Positions 1-8,624 of a stretch of 64,000 nt of DNA are shown piece by piece (within the stretch, counting starts at the first letter, position 1; each line of letters starts with the position of its first letter). The stretch lies in contig NZ_SBLC01000007.1 of assembly GCF_004054105.1 (NCBI RefSeq), positions 1 through 64,000 on the forward strand. The letters are read 5' to 3'. The notes under the pieces were generated by a model. That model did not search any database, was not told the origin of the DNA, and saw only the letters and a list, made by a program, of their open reading frames with translations. Position numbers and translations under genes: made by a program. Source of the DNA: Falsigemmobacter intermedius (GTDB lineage: Bacteria; Pseudomonadota; Alphaproteobacteria; Rhodobacterales; Rhodobacteraceae).

Positions 1-1
1 C

Positions 2-475
2 AACGTTGGTGACGAAGTCGAGATCGTCGGCATCCGCCCGACCTCGAAATCGACCTGCACCGGCGTGGAAATGTTCCGCAAACTGCTCGATCGCGGTGAA
101 GCCGGCGACAACATCGGCGCCCTGCTGCGCGGCGTTGACCGTGACGGTGTTGAGCGTGGTCAGGTTCTGTGCAAACCGAAATCGGTTAACCCGCACACCC
201 ACTTCGAAGCTGAGGCCTACATCCTCACCAAAGAAGAGGGCGGCCGTCACACCCCGTTCTTCGCGAACTACCGTCCGCAGTTCTACTTCCGCACCACCGA
301 CGTCACCGGCATGGTCAAACTGCCGGAAGGCACCGAAATGGTGATGCCGGGCGACAACCTGAAGTTCGAAGTCGAACTGATTGCTCCGATCGCTATGGAA
401 GAGAAGCTGCGCTTCGCAATCCGTGAAGGCGGCCGTACCGTTGGTGCAGGCGTCGTCGCTAAGATCATCAAGTAA
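2..475 (+). CDS. tuf: Elongation factor Tu, C-terminal part (5' end outside window)
   Basis: The reading frame is open from the window edge and encodes about the last 157 residues of EF-Tu, the GTPase that delivers aminoacyl-tRNA to the ribosome. What is visible is domain 2 ([27 protein letters not shown]) followed by all of domain 3 ([20 protein letters not shown], then [14 protein letters not shown], ending [10 protein letters not shown]). The G domain lies outside. Codon choice is strongly biased towards forms typical of very highly expressed genes. A strong terminator follows directly. Identification is certain; which of the usual two alphaproteobacterial tuf copies this is cannot be told. 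Confidence 0.98.
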   Translation, partial: NVGDEVEIVGIRPTSKSTCTGVEMFRKLLDRGEAGDNIGALLRGVDRDGVERGQVLCKPKSVNPHTHFEAEAYILTKEEGGRHTPFFANYRPQFYFRTTDVTGMVKLPEGTEMVMPGDNLKFEVELIAPIAMEEKLRFAIREGGRTVGAGVVAKIIK

Positions 476-504
476 TCAGGCCCGGGTCTTCCCGGACTGA
501 CCGG

Positions 505-530
505 AAAGGCCGCTCCCCGGAGCGGCCTTT
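505..530 (+). terminator. Rho-independent terminator of tuf
   Basis: A perfect 12-bp stem (505-516 with 519-530) is followed by T residues, 30 bp after the tuf stop codon. It separates tuf from gloA. Confidence 0.9.
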
Positions 531-561
531 TTCATTACCCCCGTCCCTCACAGGAGCCCCC

Positions 562-957
562 ATGGCCCGCCTTGTCCACTCCATGATCCGCGTCCTCGAT
601 GAGGCCCGCAGCCTCGCCTTTTATGAAACCGCCTTCGGCCTCAAAATCGCCGACCGCCTCGATTTCAAGGATTTCACTCTCGTCTATCTGAAAAATGAGA
701 CCGGCGATTTTGAGCTGGAACTCACCATCAACAAAGACCGGACCGAGCCCTATACCCACGGCGACGGCTACGGCCATCTCGCCGTCGTGGTCGATGATGT
801 CGCGGCCGAACACGCCCGCCTCGAGGCCGCAGGGCTTGCTCCGCGCAAACTGGTGGACTTCCGCAACGGCGACACCCCGGTTGCGCATTTCTTCTTCATC
901 GCCGATCCCGATGGCTATCAGATCGAAGTCATCGGCAAAGGCGGCCGCTTCCGCTGA
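562..957 (+). CDS. gloA: Lactoylglutathione lyase (glyoxalase I)
   Basis: A 131-residue single-domain glyoxalase I of the vicinal oxygen chelate fold. It isomerises the methylglyoxal-glutathione hemithioacetal to S-lactoylglutathione in the cytoplasm. The four metal ligands of the short Ni/Co-type enzymes are in place: His6, Glu53 (in ELELT), His72 (in YGHLAVVV) and Glu122 (in DPDGYQIEVI). Length matches E. coli GloA (135). A GGAG-type ribosome site precedes the ATG. It stands alone after the tuf terminator and is followed by a gene-end repeat and a two-way terminator. A glyoxalase/bleomycin-resistance relative is the only alternative, and the ligand set argues against it. Confidence 0.93.
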   Translation: MARLVHSMIRVLDEARSLAFYETAFGLKIADRLDFKDFTLVYLKNETGDFELELTINKDRTEPYTHGDGYGHLAVVVDDVAAEHARLEAAGLAPRKLVDFRNGDTPVAHFFFIADPDGYQIEVIGKGGRFR

Positions 958-968
958 CGCCGCGACCC

Positions 969-1031
969 GGCTTTGGCTTTTCCCAAATACTCCCGGGCGG
1001 GGTCCGGGGAGGGCAGGCAGCCCTCCCCGGC
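969..1031 (+). repeat. Gene-end repeat, copy R1
   Basis: Starts GGCTTTGGCTTTT, has the core CCAAATACTCCCGGGCGGGG, and ends in a perfect 10-bp hairpin (1004-1013 with 1021-1030, 7-base loop CAGGCAG). Nearly identical to 29885-29949 and 34029-34090. It sits just after the gloA stop codon. Confidence 0.85.
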
Positions 1032-1041
1032 CTCACCACGA

Positions 1042-1074
1042 AAAAAGCCGGCACCCATCGGGCACCGGCTTTTT
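1042..1074. terminator. Bidirectional terminator between gloA and parC
   Basis: The stem AAAAAGCCGG (1042-1051) pairs with CCGGCTTTTT (1065-1074). It has an A-run on one side and a T-run on the other, so it can serve both converging genes. Confidence 0.85.
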
Positions 1075-1096
1075 CACACTCTGACACGCTCCGGCG

Positions 1097-3391
1097 TCAG
1101 TTGAACTTATTGTCCTGCGGGAAGCCCCGCGGTGCCATCCGCCCCGCGGTCGAGCGTTTGGCCAGCCATTCGCCCAGATCCGGCTCGTGCCGCGTCCGCC
1201 CGGCGGGATCTTTCCACTTCAGACCTTCGGAATAGGTCAGCGTCACCGCATCCGAAAGACCGCCGTCCTTATACTTCTGCAGCTTCACACCCTTGCCCCG
1301 GGCCATCTCCGGCAGCTCCGAGACCGGGAATACCAGAAGCTTGCGGTTCTCGCCCACGACCGCCAGGTGATCCCCGGTGATCGGGCGCACGAGGGCCGCT
1401 TTCACCCCGTCGCCCACCGTCAGCACAGCCTTCCCCGCCCGGGTCTGCGGCAGAGCATCCTCAGCGGTGACGACAAAGCCATCCCCCGCCGTTGAAGCCA
1501 CAAGCAGCTTTTCTCCCGCCCGCCAGATCCGCACATCGACGATCTCGCAGTCATTGGGCAGATCGACCATCAGACGCAGCGGCTCACCCATGCCGCGCCC
1601 GCCGGGAAGATTGGCCCCGAGAAGCGAATAGAACCGGCCATTGTCGCCGAAAATCATAATCTTATCGGTGGTCTCAGCGTGGAAGGCAAAGCGCGGACCA
1701 TCGCCGTCCTTGAACTTCTGCTCGGCCTCAAGGTTCACATGGCCCTTCAGCGCGCGCACCCAGCCCATCCGCGACAGGATCACGGTGATCGGCTCGCGGT
1801 CGATCATCGCCTCCATCGGCAGGGCCACAACCTCACCGGCCTCCGCCAACAGCGTGCGCCGCTTGCCTGCCGGGGTCTCAGAGCCAAAGAACATCGCCAC
1901 CTTGCGCAGTTCCTCGGCAATCTTACGCCACTGCTTTCGCTCAGACTCCAGCATCGCCTCAAGACCGGCGCGCTCTTTCATCAGCTCATCGCGCTCGCGG
2001 CGCAGCTCCATCTCTTCGAGACGACGCAGGCTGCGCAGACGCATATTCAGGATCGCTTCGGCCTGAACTTCCGTGAGCTCGCCCTCCCCTTTCGGCGGGG
2101 GCACATAATCCTTCTCAGTCAGCGCGCGCGGATAGGTCCGGGCCCATTCCTCACGCATCAGCGCGGCGCGCGGCTCGTTGTCATAGCGGATGATATCGAT
2201 CACCCGGTCGAGGTTCAGGAAGGCGATGATAAAGCCCTCAAGCACCTCAAGACGGTGATCGATCTTTTCCATCCGGTGACGCGAGCGGCGCAGCAGCACT
2301 TCGCGGCGGTGATCGAGGAAGGCGCGCAGCACCTCTTTGAGCGAGCAGACCTTAGGCGTGCGCCCGTCGATCAGCACGTTCATGTTAAGCGAGATCCGCA
2401 CTTCCAGATCGGAGTTGCGGAACAGTTGCCCCATCAGCACTTCGGGATCAACTGTCCGCGCCCGAGGCTCCAGAACGATACGAACATCCTCGGTGGATTC
2501 GTCGCGCACATCGGCCAGCAACGGCACTTTCTTCAGCTGGATGACTTCGGCCAGCTTCTCGATCAGCTTCGATTTGGCGACCTGATAGGGAATTTCCGTG
2601 ACCACGATCTGCCAGTTGCCCCGGCCCAAGTCTTCCTTTTCCCACTTCGCGCGCAGACGAAAACCGCCGCGCCCCGTGCGATAAGCCTCACGGATGGTCG
2701 CCGCATCTTCCACCAGAACCCCGCCCGTGGGGAAATCCGGCCCGGGAATATGCTCCACCAGCGCATCGTCGCTGAGATCCGGGTCCTGAATCATGGCCAG
2801 CGAACCCGCGATCAGCTCACCGATGTTATGGGGCGGAATATTGGTCGCCATGCCGACCGCAATTCCGCTTGCGCCATTGGCCAGCAGGTTCGGGAAGGCG
2901 GCAGGCAGCACCACCGGCTCACGCAAAGTGCCGTCATAGTTCGGGCGGAAGTCGACCGAATCTTCATCAAGCCCTTCCAGCAGCGCCTCAGCCGTCGCCG
3001 CCATCCGCGCCTCGGTGTAGCGTGCTGCTGCCGGGTTATCGCCGTCGATATTGCCGAAGTTTCCCTGGCCATCCACCAGCGGATAGCGCATGGCGAAATC
3101 CTGGGCGAGACGCGCCATGGCATCATAGATCGCGGCATCGCCATGCGGGTGATAGTTGCCCATCACATCGCCGGTGATTTTCGCCGACTTCCGGTAGCCC
3201 CCGTTTGAGCCAAGGCGCAGTTCGCGCATCGCATAAAGGATGCGGCGGTGCACCGGCTTCAGACCGTCACGCGCATCGGGCAGCGCCCGGTGCATGATGG
3301 TCGAAAGCGCATAGGTCAGATAACGCCCGCCGATGGCGCGGGTGAGGGACTCGGAGGTCAGTCCGGTTTCTTCTTCGGGTGTGCTGCTCAT
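1097..3391 (-). CDS. parC: DNA topoisomerase IV subunit A
   Basis: A 764-residue type IIA topoisomerase A subunit that decatenates daughter chromosomes together with ParE. The N-terminal breakage-reunion domain carries the catalytic Tyr125 in AARYTEARM and the [12 protein letters not shown] helix. The C-terminal half is a short beta-pinwheel, as in ParC rather than GyrA (which would be about 900 residues with a full GyrA-box pinwheel). At the position equivalent to E. coli GyrA Ser83/ParC Ser80 it has Ala86; the nearby acidic residue (Asp90) is kept. The start codon has only a weak Shine-Dalgarno. It is divergent from the SH3 protein gene. Confidence 0.95.
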   Translation of the reverse strand: MSSTPEEETGLTSESLTRAIGGRYLTYALSTIMHRALPDARDGLKPVHRRILYAMRELRLGSNGGYRKSAKITGDVMGNYHPHGDAAIYDAMARLAQDFAMRYPLVDGQGNFGNIDGDNPAAARYTEARMAATAEALLEGLDEDSVDFRPNYDGTLREPVVLPAAFPNLLANGASGIAVGMATNIPPHNIGELIAGSLAMIQDPDLSDDALVEHIPGPDFPTGGVLVEDAATIREAYRTGRGGFRLRAKWEKEDLGRGNWQIVVTEIPYQVAKSKLIEKLAEVIQLKKVPLLADVRDESTEDVRIVLEPRARTVDPEVLMGQLFRNSDLEVRISLNMNVLIDGRTPKVCSLKEVLRAFLDHRREVLLRRSRHRMEKIDHRLEVLEGFIIAFLNLDRVIDIIRYDNEPRAALMREEWARTYPRALTEKDYVPPPKGEGELTEVQAEAILNMRLRSLRRLEEMELRRERDELMKERAGLEAMLESERKQWRKIAEELRKVAMFFGSETPAGKRRTLLAEAGEVVALPMEAMIDREPITVILSRMGWVRALKGHVNLEAEQKFKDGDGPRFAFHAETTDKIMIFGDNGRFYSLLGANLPGGRGMGEPLRLMVDLPNDCEIVDVRIWRAGEKLLVASTAGDGFVVTAEDALPQTRAGKAVLTVGDGVKAALVRPITGDHLAVVGENRKLLVFPVSELPEMARGKGVKLQKYKDGGLSDAVTLTYSEGLKWKDPAGRTRHEPDLGEWLAKRSTAGRMAPRGFPQDNKFN

Positions 3392-3549
3392 ACCTAAGGG
3401 ATGTAATCTGCCCCCCGCCTTCGGTCCAGAAGGAATTGCGCCGCAGCCGGCGGGCTACCGCTGTTAACCCGCGGTTGAAAAGTGATCCGCTTCGGAACCC
3501 TGGCCCTCAGCAGGCGGTTATCTGCCTGTTCCCCGTAAAGGGTCTTGCC

Positions 3550-4065
3550 ATGTTACGTCTTGTTAGTCTTCTCACACTTCTCGGTGGCGGATTTGTCGCC
3601 GCAACCGCCTTTCTGGGCGACCAGCCGCCTGCGCCTGTGGCCCCGGCAACAGGCATCAGCCGCGCGGCTGAAGCCACGGTCGCATCAGCACCGGCAGAGC
3701 TGCCGCCTGCCGTTCAGCGGATCGCCGATTCGCCTGTGGATCTGCCCGGCGTCAGCTTCGCGGCAGGCCCGGTCATCCTCGACAATGTGGCCCCCAGCGA
3801 AGCCATGGTGCAGCTGGCGGCCGCGGAAACCGCGCGCCCTGCCCGCGCCGGCCTGAGCGATGGTGCCGCTTCCGGATTTCGCCAGGTGACCGCACGCAGC
3901 GCCAATGTGCGCGGCGGCCCTTCAACCCGGAACCCCGTTCTGGGCCGTCTGTCGCAGGGCGATGAGGTCACGGTGGTCGAGGATGGCGGCAATGGCTGGT
4001 TTCTGATCCGCGTCGAAGGCGATGGCCTTGAGGGCTGGATTTCAGGCAGCCTTCTTTCAAGGTAA
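3550..4065 (+). CDS. Secreted SH3-domain protein
   Basis: A 171-residue envelope protein. The open frame begins earlier, but the ATG at 3550 gives a clean signal peptide (MLRLVSLLTLLGGGFVAATAF), so I take that start. An Ala/Pro-rich linker (about residues 25-105) leads to a bacterial SH3 domain at about 108-171 (TARSANVRGGPSTRNPVLG, then GWISGSLLSR). Such SH3b domains usually bind peptidoglycan or mediate periplasmic contacts; no catalytic domain is attached. It is divergent from parC and convergent with nadE across a terminator. Exact role unknown. Confidence 0.8.
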   Translation: MLRLVSLLTLLGGGFVAATAFLGDQPPAPVAPATGISRAAEATVASAPAELPPAVQRIADSPVDLPGVSFAAGPVILDNVAPSEAMVQLAAAETARPARAGLSDGAASGFRQVTARSANVRGGPSTRNPVLGRLSQGDEVTVVEDGGNGWFLIRVEGDGLEGWISGSLLSR

Positions 4066-4083
4066 GCCATCCCGTGAAACCAG

Positions 4084-4114
4084 ACGGCCGGAGCGGTGAT
4101 CCCGCCCCGGCCGT
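4084..4114. terminator. Terminator between SH3 protein gene and nadE
   Basis: ACGGCCGG (4084-4091) pairs with CCGGCCGT (4107-4114), followed by a T-rich stretch (CATTTTTCTT) on the plus strand. Confidence 0.7.
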
Positions 4115-4133
4115 TCATTTTTCTTCCGCTGCC

Positions 4134-5795
4134 TCAGAGGTTGTCGCGCCAGCCGTTCACAATCGGATAGCGCCGGTCAAGCCAGAAGGCCCGTCCGGTC
4201 AGCCGGGTGCCGGGGGCTGACTGAAAGCGCTTCCATTCGCTGATGGCGATCAGATGCTCAATGCGTTTGACGGTCTCGCGCTCATATCCGGCGGCAACCA
4301 GTTCGGCGACCGACAACTCCCGGTCCACCAGCCCCTCAAGGATGGCGTCCAGCACCGGATAGGGCGGCAGGCTGTCTTCATCCTTCTGGTCGGCCCGCAG
4401 TTCGGCTGACGGCGGCTTGTCGATGACGCGCACAGGGATCACCTCACCCGCCGGGGCCTTCATCCAGGGGCGGTGGTTGGCATTGCGCCAGCGGCAGGTC
4501 TCAAAAACGCGGGTCTTATAAAGGTCTTTAATGGGGTTATAGCCCCCAGCCATATCGCCGTAGATGGTGCAATAGCCGACCGCCACTTCCGATTTATTCC
4601 CCGTGGTCAGCAGCATGGCGCCGAATTTATTCGACAGCCCCATGAGCAGCAGCCCCCGGATGCGGCTTTGGATGTTTTCCTCGGTCAGATCGGCCTTAGT
4701 GCCGGCAAAGAGCGGCGCAAGCGCCGCTTCAATGGCCGCACGCGGGCCGTCGATTGCCACGGTATCAAGCCGCGTGCCCAGCGCGCGGGCGACGCCTTCG
4801 GCATCCTCCAGCGAATGGGCCGAGGTATATTCCGAGGGCAGCATCACACAATCCACATTCTCAGGGCCCAGCGCATCCGCGGCAATCGCCGCGACCAGCG
4901 CCGAATCGATGCCGCCCGAAAGCCCCAGGATCGCCCGCGAAAAGCCCGACTTGCGGAAGTAATCCCCCAGACCAATGACCATGGCGCGGTAATCCGCCTC
5001 CCAGGCATCGGGCTGCGGCGCAAGGGGCCCGGGCACCGCTTCCCAGCCGTCATCGGTGCGGCGAAAATCGACGAAGCGCATCTCATCGTCAAAGGCCGCC
5101 ATCTGCACCGCCAGACGCCCGCCGGGGTTCAGCACGAAAGAGCCGCCGTCATAGACCTGATCGTCCTGCCCGCCGGTCATATTCAGATAGACCAGCGGCA
5201 GACCGGATTCGACCACCCGCGAAACCATGACGATCTGCCGGACCTCCAGCTTGCCGCGCTGATAGGGCGAGCCGTTGGGGACCAGAATGATCTCTGCGCC
5301 GGTCTCGGCCAGGGTCTCGATCACATCCGGGTGCCAGGCGTCTTCGCAGATCGGCGTGCCCAGGCGGATGCCCTTGCAGACCCAGGGACCCGAGACCATG
5401 CCTGAGCGGAAAAGGCGGCGCTCATCAAAGACTTCGTCATTGGGCAGGTGATGCTTGCGGATCACCGTCTCAATACGGCCGCCCGAAAGCACATGCCAGG
5501 CGTTGTAGATCCCGCCCTCACCATCGGCCTCCGGAGCGCCGATCCCCAGCGCCGGACCATCGGCGCAATCCGCAGCCAGCTTTTGCAAAGTGGCGGCCAC
5601 ATCGCGCAGAAAGGCCGGGCGGCGGATCAGGTCCTGGGTCTGATAGCCGGTCAGAAACATCTCGGGCAGCATGACCAGATCGGCCCCGCCCTCACGCCCC
5701 GCAGCCCAGGCCTCACGGGCCTTCGCGGCATTGGCGGCCAGATCACCAACCCTGGGGTTGGCCTGAACCATGAGCAGGCGAAACGTATCAGCCAT
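4134..5795 (-). CDS. nadE: Glutamine-dependent NAD+ synthetase
   Basis: A 553-residue two-domain enzyme converting nicotinic acid adenine dinucleotide to NAD+ with ATP and glutamine. Residues 1-265 are a nitrilase-type glutaminase with catalytic triad Glu45 (LPEMFLTG), Lys114 (RKHHLPND) and Cys150 (TPICEDAW). Residues 270-553 are the synthetase with the pyrophosphatase P-loop SGGIDS (293-298). The ATG at 5795 is preceded by AAGGA with an 8-base spacer. The same frame stays open for another 1.85 kb upstream, but that stretch is antisense to the MORN gene and is not coding. Glutaminase fusion means free ammonia is not required. Confidence 0.95.
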   Translation of the reverse strand: MADTFRLLMVQANPRVGDLAANAAKAREAWAAGREGGADLVMLPEMFLTGYQTQDLIRRPAFLRDVAATLQKLAADCADGPALGIGAPEADGEGGIYNAWHVLSGGRIETVIRKHHLPNDEVFDERRLFRSGMVSGPWVCKGIRLGTPICEDAWHPDVIETLAETGAEIILVPNGSPYQRGKLEVRQIVMVSRVVESGLPLVYLNMTGGQDDQVYDGGSFVLNPGGRLAVQMAAFDDEMRFVDFRRTDDGWEAVPGPLAPQPDAWEADYRAMVIGLGDYFRKSGFSRAILGLSGGIDSALVAAIAADALGPENVDCVMLPSEYTSAHSLEDAEGVARALGTRLDTVAIDGPRAAIEAALAPLFAGTKADLTEENIQSRIRGLLLMGLSNKFGAMLLTTGNKSEVAVGYCTIYGDMAGGYNPIKDLYKTRVFETCRWRNANHRPWMKAPAGEVIPVRVIDKPPSAELRADQKDEDSLPPYPVLDAILEGLVDRELSVAELVAAGYERETVKRIEHLIAISEWKRFQSAPGTRLTGRAFWLDRRYPIVNGWRDNL

Positions 5796-5945
5796 CGCGG
5801 GGTCCTTTATCTCAACATTCAGGGTTTTAGACGCCCCTGCTGCGCGAGGGAAGCACCAAAGGGGGGACGCTTGCGTCACCCCCTCCGCGCCATTACGCTG
5901 GCGGGTGATCTTCCGGCCTTTTGGCTCCCCTGAAGGAGAGACGTC

Positions 5946-7514
5946 ATGCCCATCCGCGGCCTGCGCAAAGTCTTTGCCGCAAGTCTCACCCTGTCGCTGG
6001 CCGTTCTGGTCTCGGGGACCATCGGCACGGCGCAGGAAAGCGGGCTGAAGCGCTATTCTGACGGCTCTGTCTATGACGGTGAATTTGTGAACGGCCGCCC
6101 CCATGGTCAGGGAACCTACCGCCTGCCCGATGGCTATGAATATATCGGTTCCTGGGTTGAAGGGGAGATCCGCGGCGAAGGCCGGGCACGCTTTGCCAGT
6201 GGCGCGGTCTATGAGGGACAGTTTGTCGCCGGAAAGCCTGAAGGTCAGGGCCGTATCACCTTTCCCGACGGGGCCAGCTATGAGGGCAGCTTCAAAGACG
6301 GCCGCATGACCGGAGAGGGCGTGTCGCGCTATCCCGGCGGGGCTGTCTATACCGGCCCGATGGTCGCGGGTCTGGCAGAGGGGCGCGGCATCATGGAAGA
6401 GCCCTCGGGCTACCGCTATGAGGGCGACTGGCGCGAGGGGCGCCGCGAGGGTCAGGGCCGGATCACCTATCCCGATGGCTCCACCTATGAAGGTGAGGTC
6501 AAAGACGGTCGCCGCGAGGGTCAGGGCCGTCTGACCATGCCGGGCGGTCTCACCTATGAGGGCGGCTGGCGCGACGGTCAGATGGACGGCGAGGGCCGCC
6601 TGAAGCTGGCCGATGGCACCCTTTATGAGGGCCGGTTTGAAAAGGGTCGCCGCGCCGGAAAGGGCGTGCTGACGGGGCCGGACGGCACCCGCTATGAAGG
6701 CGCTTTCGCCGGCGATCTGCGCGAGGGTGAGGGCCGCGCGGAACTGGCCGGGGGCCTCGTCTATGAGGGCAGCTGGCAGGGCGGCGCGATGACCGGCAGG
6801 GGCCGTCTCACATGGCCCGATGGCACCCATTATCAGGGCGATGTGGTCAATGGGCAGCCGCAGGGCCAGGGGAAGATGGAATGGAAGAACGGCGCCAGCT
6901 ATGAGGGGGACTGGCAGGCCGGGGCCATGACCGGAGAGGGCGTCTCGCTGCTGGCCGATGGCAGCCGCTATGAAGGCAGCTTCATGCAGGGACGCCGTCA
7001 CGGCAAAGGCATTCTGACCGAGCCGTCGGGCTACCGTTATGAGGGCGACTGGGCCGACGGACGCCGCCACGGCACCGGCACCGCCGAATATCCCGACGGC
7101 TCTCATTACACCGGCCCGTTCCGCGAAGACCTGCGCGAGGGGCACGGCGTTCTGGGCCAGAGCGACGGCTACCGCTATGAGGGTGAGTTTACCGCCGGAG
7201 CCGCCACCGGTCGCGGCACGGCACGCTGGGCCGATGGGGCGGTCTATGAAGGCAGCTTCCGCGAGGGCCGCCCCCATGGCGAAGGCACCGCCACCTATCC
7301 CACCGGAGATCAGGTCAGCGGCACCTGGACCAACGGGCTTCTCACAGCGCCCGCCCCCTCTACCCCCGCCGAAGAGGCTCCGCCCGCCCATGCGACCGGA
7401 GAGAGCGGAGAGGCGGCGGATGCCGCAGCCCTCGCGGCAGCAGCGGCCGCGGCTGCAGGTGCGGCTTCTCTTGCGGCCAGTCCTGCGGCACCTGCGGATG
7501 CGGCCGCAGAGTGA
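5946..7514 (+). CDS. Exported MORN-repeat protein (about 19 repeats)
   Basis: A 522-residue protein with an N-terminal signal peptide or anchor (about residues 1-30). About 19 consecutive 23-residue MORN repeats follow (pattern YEGxFxxGxxxGxGxxxxxDGxx; about residues 35-460), and an Ala-rich low-complexity tail (about 465-522) closes the protein. MORN repeats form an elongated beta-hairpin sheet; in bacteria their ligands are mostly unknown and the kinase names sometimes attached to them are not supported. No enzymatic domain is visible. Its TGA overlaps the recO GTG start (GTGA), so recO is probably translationally coupled. A hairpin-forming leader lies between it and divergent nadE. Confidence 0.85.
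   Translation: MPIRGLRKVFAASLTLSLAVLVSGTIGTAQESGLKRYSDGSVYDGEFVNGRPHGQGTYRLPDGYEYIGSWVEGEIRGEGRARFASGAVYEGQFVAGKPEGQGRITFPDGASYEGSFKDGRMTGEGVSRYPGGAVYTGPMVAGLAEGRGIMEEPSGYRYEGDWREGRREGQGRITYPDGSTYEGEVKDGRREGQGRLTMPGGLTYEGGWRDGQMDGEGRLKLADGTLYEGRFEKGRRAGKGVLTGPDGTRYEGAFAGDLREGEGRAELAGGLVYEGSWQGGAMTGRGRLTWPDGTHYQGDVVNGQPQGQGKMEWKNGASYEGDWQAGAMTGEGVSLLADGSRYEGSFMQGRRHGKGILTEPSGYRYEGDWADGRRHGTGTAEYPDGSHYTGPFREDLREGHGVLGQSDGYRYEGEFTAGAATGRGTARWADGAVYEGSFREGRPHGEGTATYPTGDQVSGTWTNGLLTAPAPSTPAEEAPPAHATGESGEAADAAALAAAAAAAAGAASLAASPAAPADAAAE
6045..7330 (+). repeat. 69-bp tandem coding repeats (MORN units)
   Basis: About 19 head-to-tail units of 69 bp, each encoding one MORN repeat. Recurrent stretches such as CCGATGGC..TATGAGGGC..GGC..GAGGGTCAGGGCCG are visible. 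The units have diverged but are similar enough that copy number could change by recombination. Confidence 0.8.
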
Positions 7515-8251
7515 GTCTCGACTGGCAGGGCGAAGGGATTGTCCTTGCAACCCGCCCCCACGGCGAGGGATCCGCGATCCTGACGGTGCTGACGCCGGAT
7601 CTGGGGCGGCTCTCGGGGTTGATCCGCGGGGGCAGCGGCAGGCGGCTGACACCGGTGCTGCAACCGGGCAACCGGCTGCGACTGACCTGGAAGGCGCGGC
7701 TTGAGACCCAGCTTGGCACCTTCACCGCTGATCCCGTCCGCGCCCGCGCCGGCCTGATCATGGCCGACCGTCAGGCGCTGGCGGCGCTGAGCTCGGTCTG
7801 CGCACTGTTGATGGCCTGCCTGCCGGAGCGCGAACCGCACCCCGCGCTTTTTGAGGCCAGCGATGCGCTGCTGGAGGCGCTGGTCGGGGTGAAAGACTGG
7901 CCGCTGCTCTATCTGAAATGGGAGCTGGGACTGCTGGAGGAACTGGGTTTTGGCCTTGACCTCAGCCGCTGTGCGGTGACCGGGGCAAGCCAGGGTCTGG
8001 CCTTCGTCAGCCCGAAATCCGGTCGCGCCGTGACCTGGGAAGGGGCTGAGGGCTGGGCCGCAAAACTGCTGCCCCTGCCCGCCTGCCTGACCCGCAGCAC
8101 CGGCATGGCCGCGAGCCCCCAGGAGATGCAGGAGGGGCTGCGCCTGACCGGCCATTTCCTCGCCCGCGCGCTTGCCCCGGATGCCGCGCATCACCGCGAG
8201 ATCCCCGCTGCAAGGCAGCGCCTGCCGGAGATCTGCAGCCGACAGACCTGA
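7511..8251 (+). CDS. recO: DNA repair protein RecO
   Basis: A 246-residue RecO, which loads RecA at gapped DNA with RecR in the RecF pathway. The N-terminal OB fold (MSLDWQGEGIVLATRPHGEGSA, then LSGLIRGG) is followed by the helical C-terminal region with YLKWELGLLEELGFGLDL and CAVTG, then YVSPKSGRAV-like FVSPKSGRAV. The four-Cys zinc motif of some RecO proteins is reduced to a single Cys, as is usual in alphaproteobacteria. The start is GTG overlapping the MORN gene stop, and I see no strong ribosome site, so coupling is likely. Confidence 0.92.
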   Translation: MSLDWQGEGIVLATRPHGEGSAILTVLTPDLGRLSGLIRGGSGRRLTPVLQPGNRLRLTWKARLETQLGTFTADPVRARAGLIMADRQALAALSSVCALLMACLPEREPHPALFEASDALLEALVGVKDWPLLYLKWELGLLEELGFGLDLSRCAVTGASQGLAFVSPKSGRAVTWEGAEGWAAKLLPLPACLTRSTGMAASPQEMQEGLRLTGHFLARALAPDAAHHREIPAARQRLPEICSRQT

Positions 8252-8396
8252 GCCACCCGGCGCCAGGACGCCCCTGCGGCAGGCTTTCGGCCTTAAAAAG
8301 CAAGGAAAACGGCAGAAAAACCCTCACAGATTGTTGACTTGCCCCGCTGCATTCTTCAGGGGGGAGTTTCTCTATTCTCTAAGGACTTACTCCGCC

Positions 8397-8567
8397 ATGC
8401 GCATTCTGACCGTTCTCGCTGCCTGTGCCGCACTCACCGCCTGCAGCGCTGTCGATAAGACCGCTGACACCGTCAACACCGGTGCTAAAACGGCCGGCAC
8501 CATCGCGATCATCGGTGCAGTGGCCGCAGGCGCTGCAACCGTTGCGACCGCGGCCGTCGGCGGCTGA
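8397..8567 (+). CDS. Small Ala/Gly-rich lipoprotein, unknown function
   Basis: A 56-residue protein. The lipobox L13-T14-A15-Cys16 follows a short hydrophobic signal, so the mature product is a 41-residue lipoprotein. The mature part has a Thr/Asp-rich segment (DKTADTVNTGAKTAG) and then a hydrophobic Ala/Gly-rich stretch (about residues 36-56) that could insert in a membrane or self-associate as a glycine zipper. It recalls entericidin-size lipoproteins but I cannot assign it to that family. The ATG at 8397 is the only start that places the lipobox correctly. A two-way terminator follows. Confidence 0.65.
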   Translation: MRILTVLAACAALTACSAVDKTADTVNTGAKTAGTIAIIGAVAAGAATVATAAVGG

Positions 8568-8589
8568 TCGGGCCGGATCTGACACAGGG

Positions 8590-8621
8590 AAAGGGGCACC
8601 GGATCTCTCCGGCGCCCCTTT
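8590..8621. terminator. Bidirectional terminator between small lipoprotein gene and gltB
   Basis: A 12-13 bp stem (8590-8602 with 8609-8621, two mismatched bases) flanked by A-rich and T-rich runs, placed four bases beyond the gltB stop codon. Confidence 0.85.
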
Positions 8622-8624
8622 CTT

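Noticed and set aside
1679-3208. Long plus-strand open frame antisense to parC.
   Set aside because: His/Arg/Gln-rich low-complexity translation, no ribosome site, entirely within the parC coding region.
4134-7652. A 1172-codon open frame on the minus strand covering nadE and the whole MORN gene.
   Set aside because: Only the part from 5795 to 4134 matches NadE. The upstream 1.85 kb is the exact antisense of 69-bp MORN repeats and gives repetitive Ala/Ile-rich sequence with no family; high GC removes stop codons.
8334-8339. TTGACT hexamer upstream of the small lipoprotein as a sigma-70 -35 box.
   Set aside because: No acceptable -10 at 16-18 bp spacing, so a promoter could not be supported.
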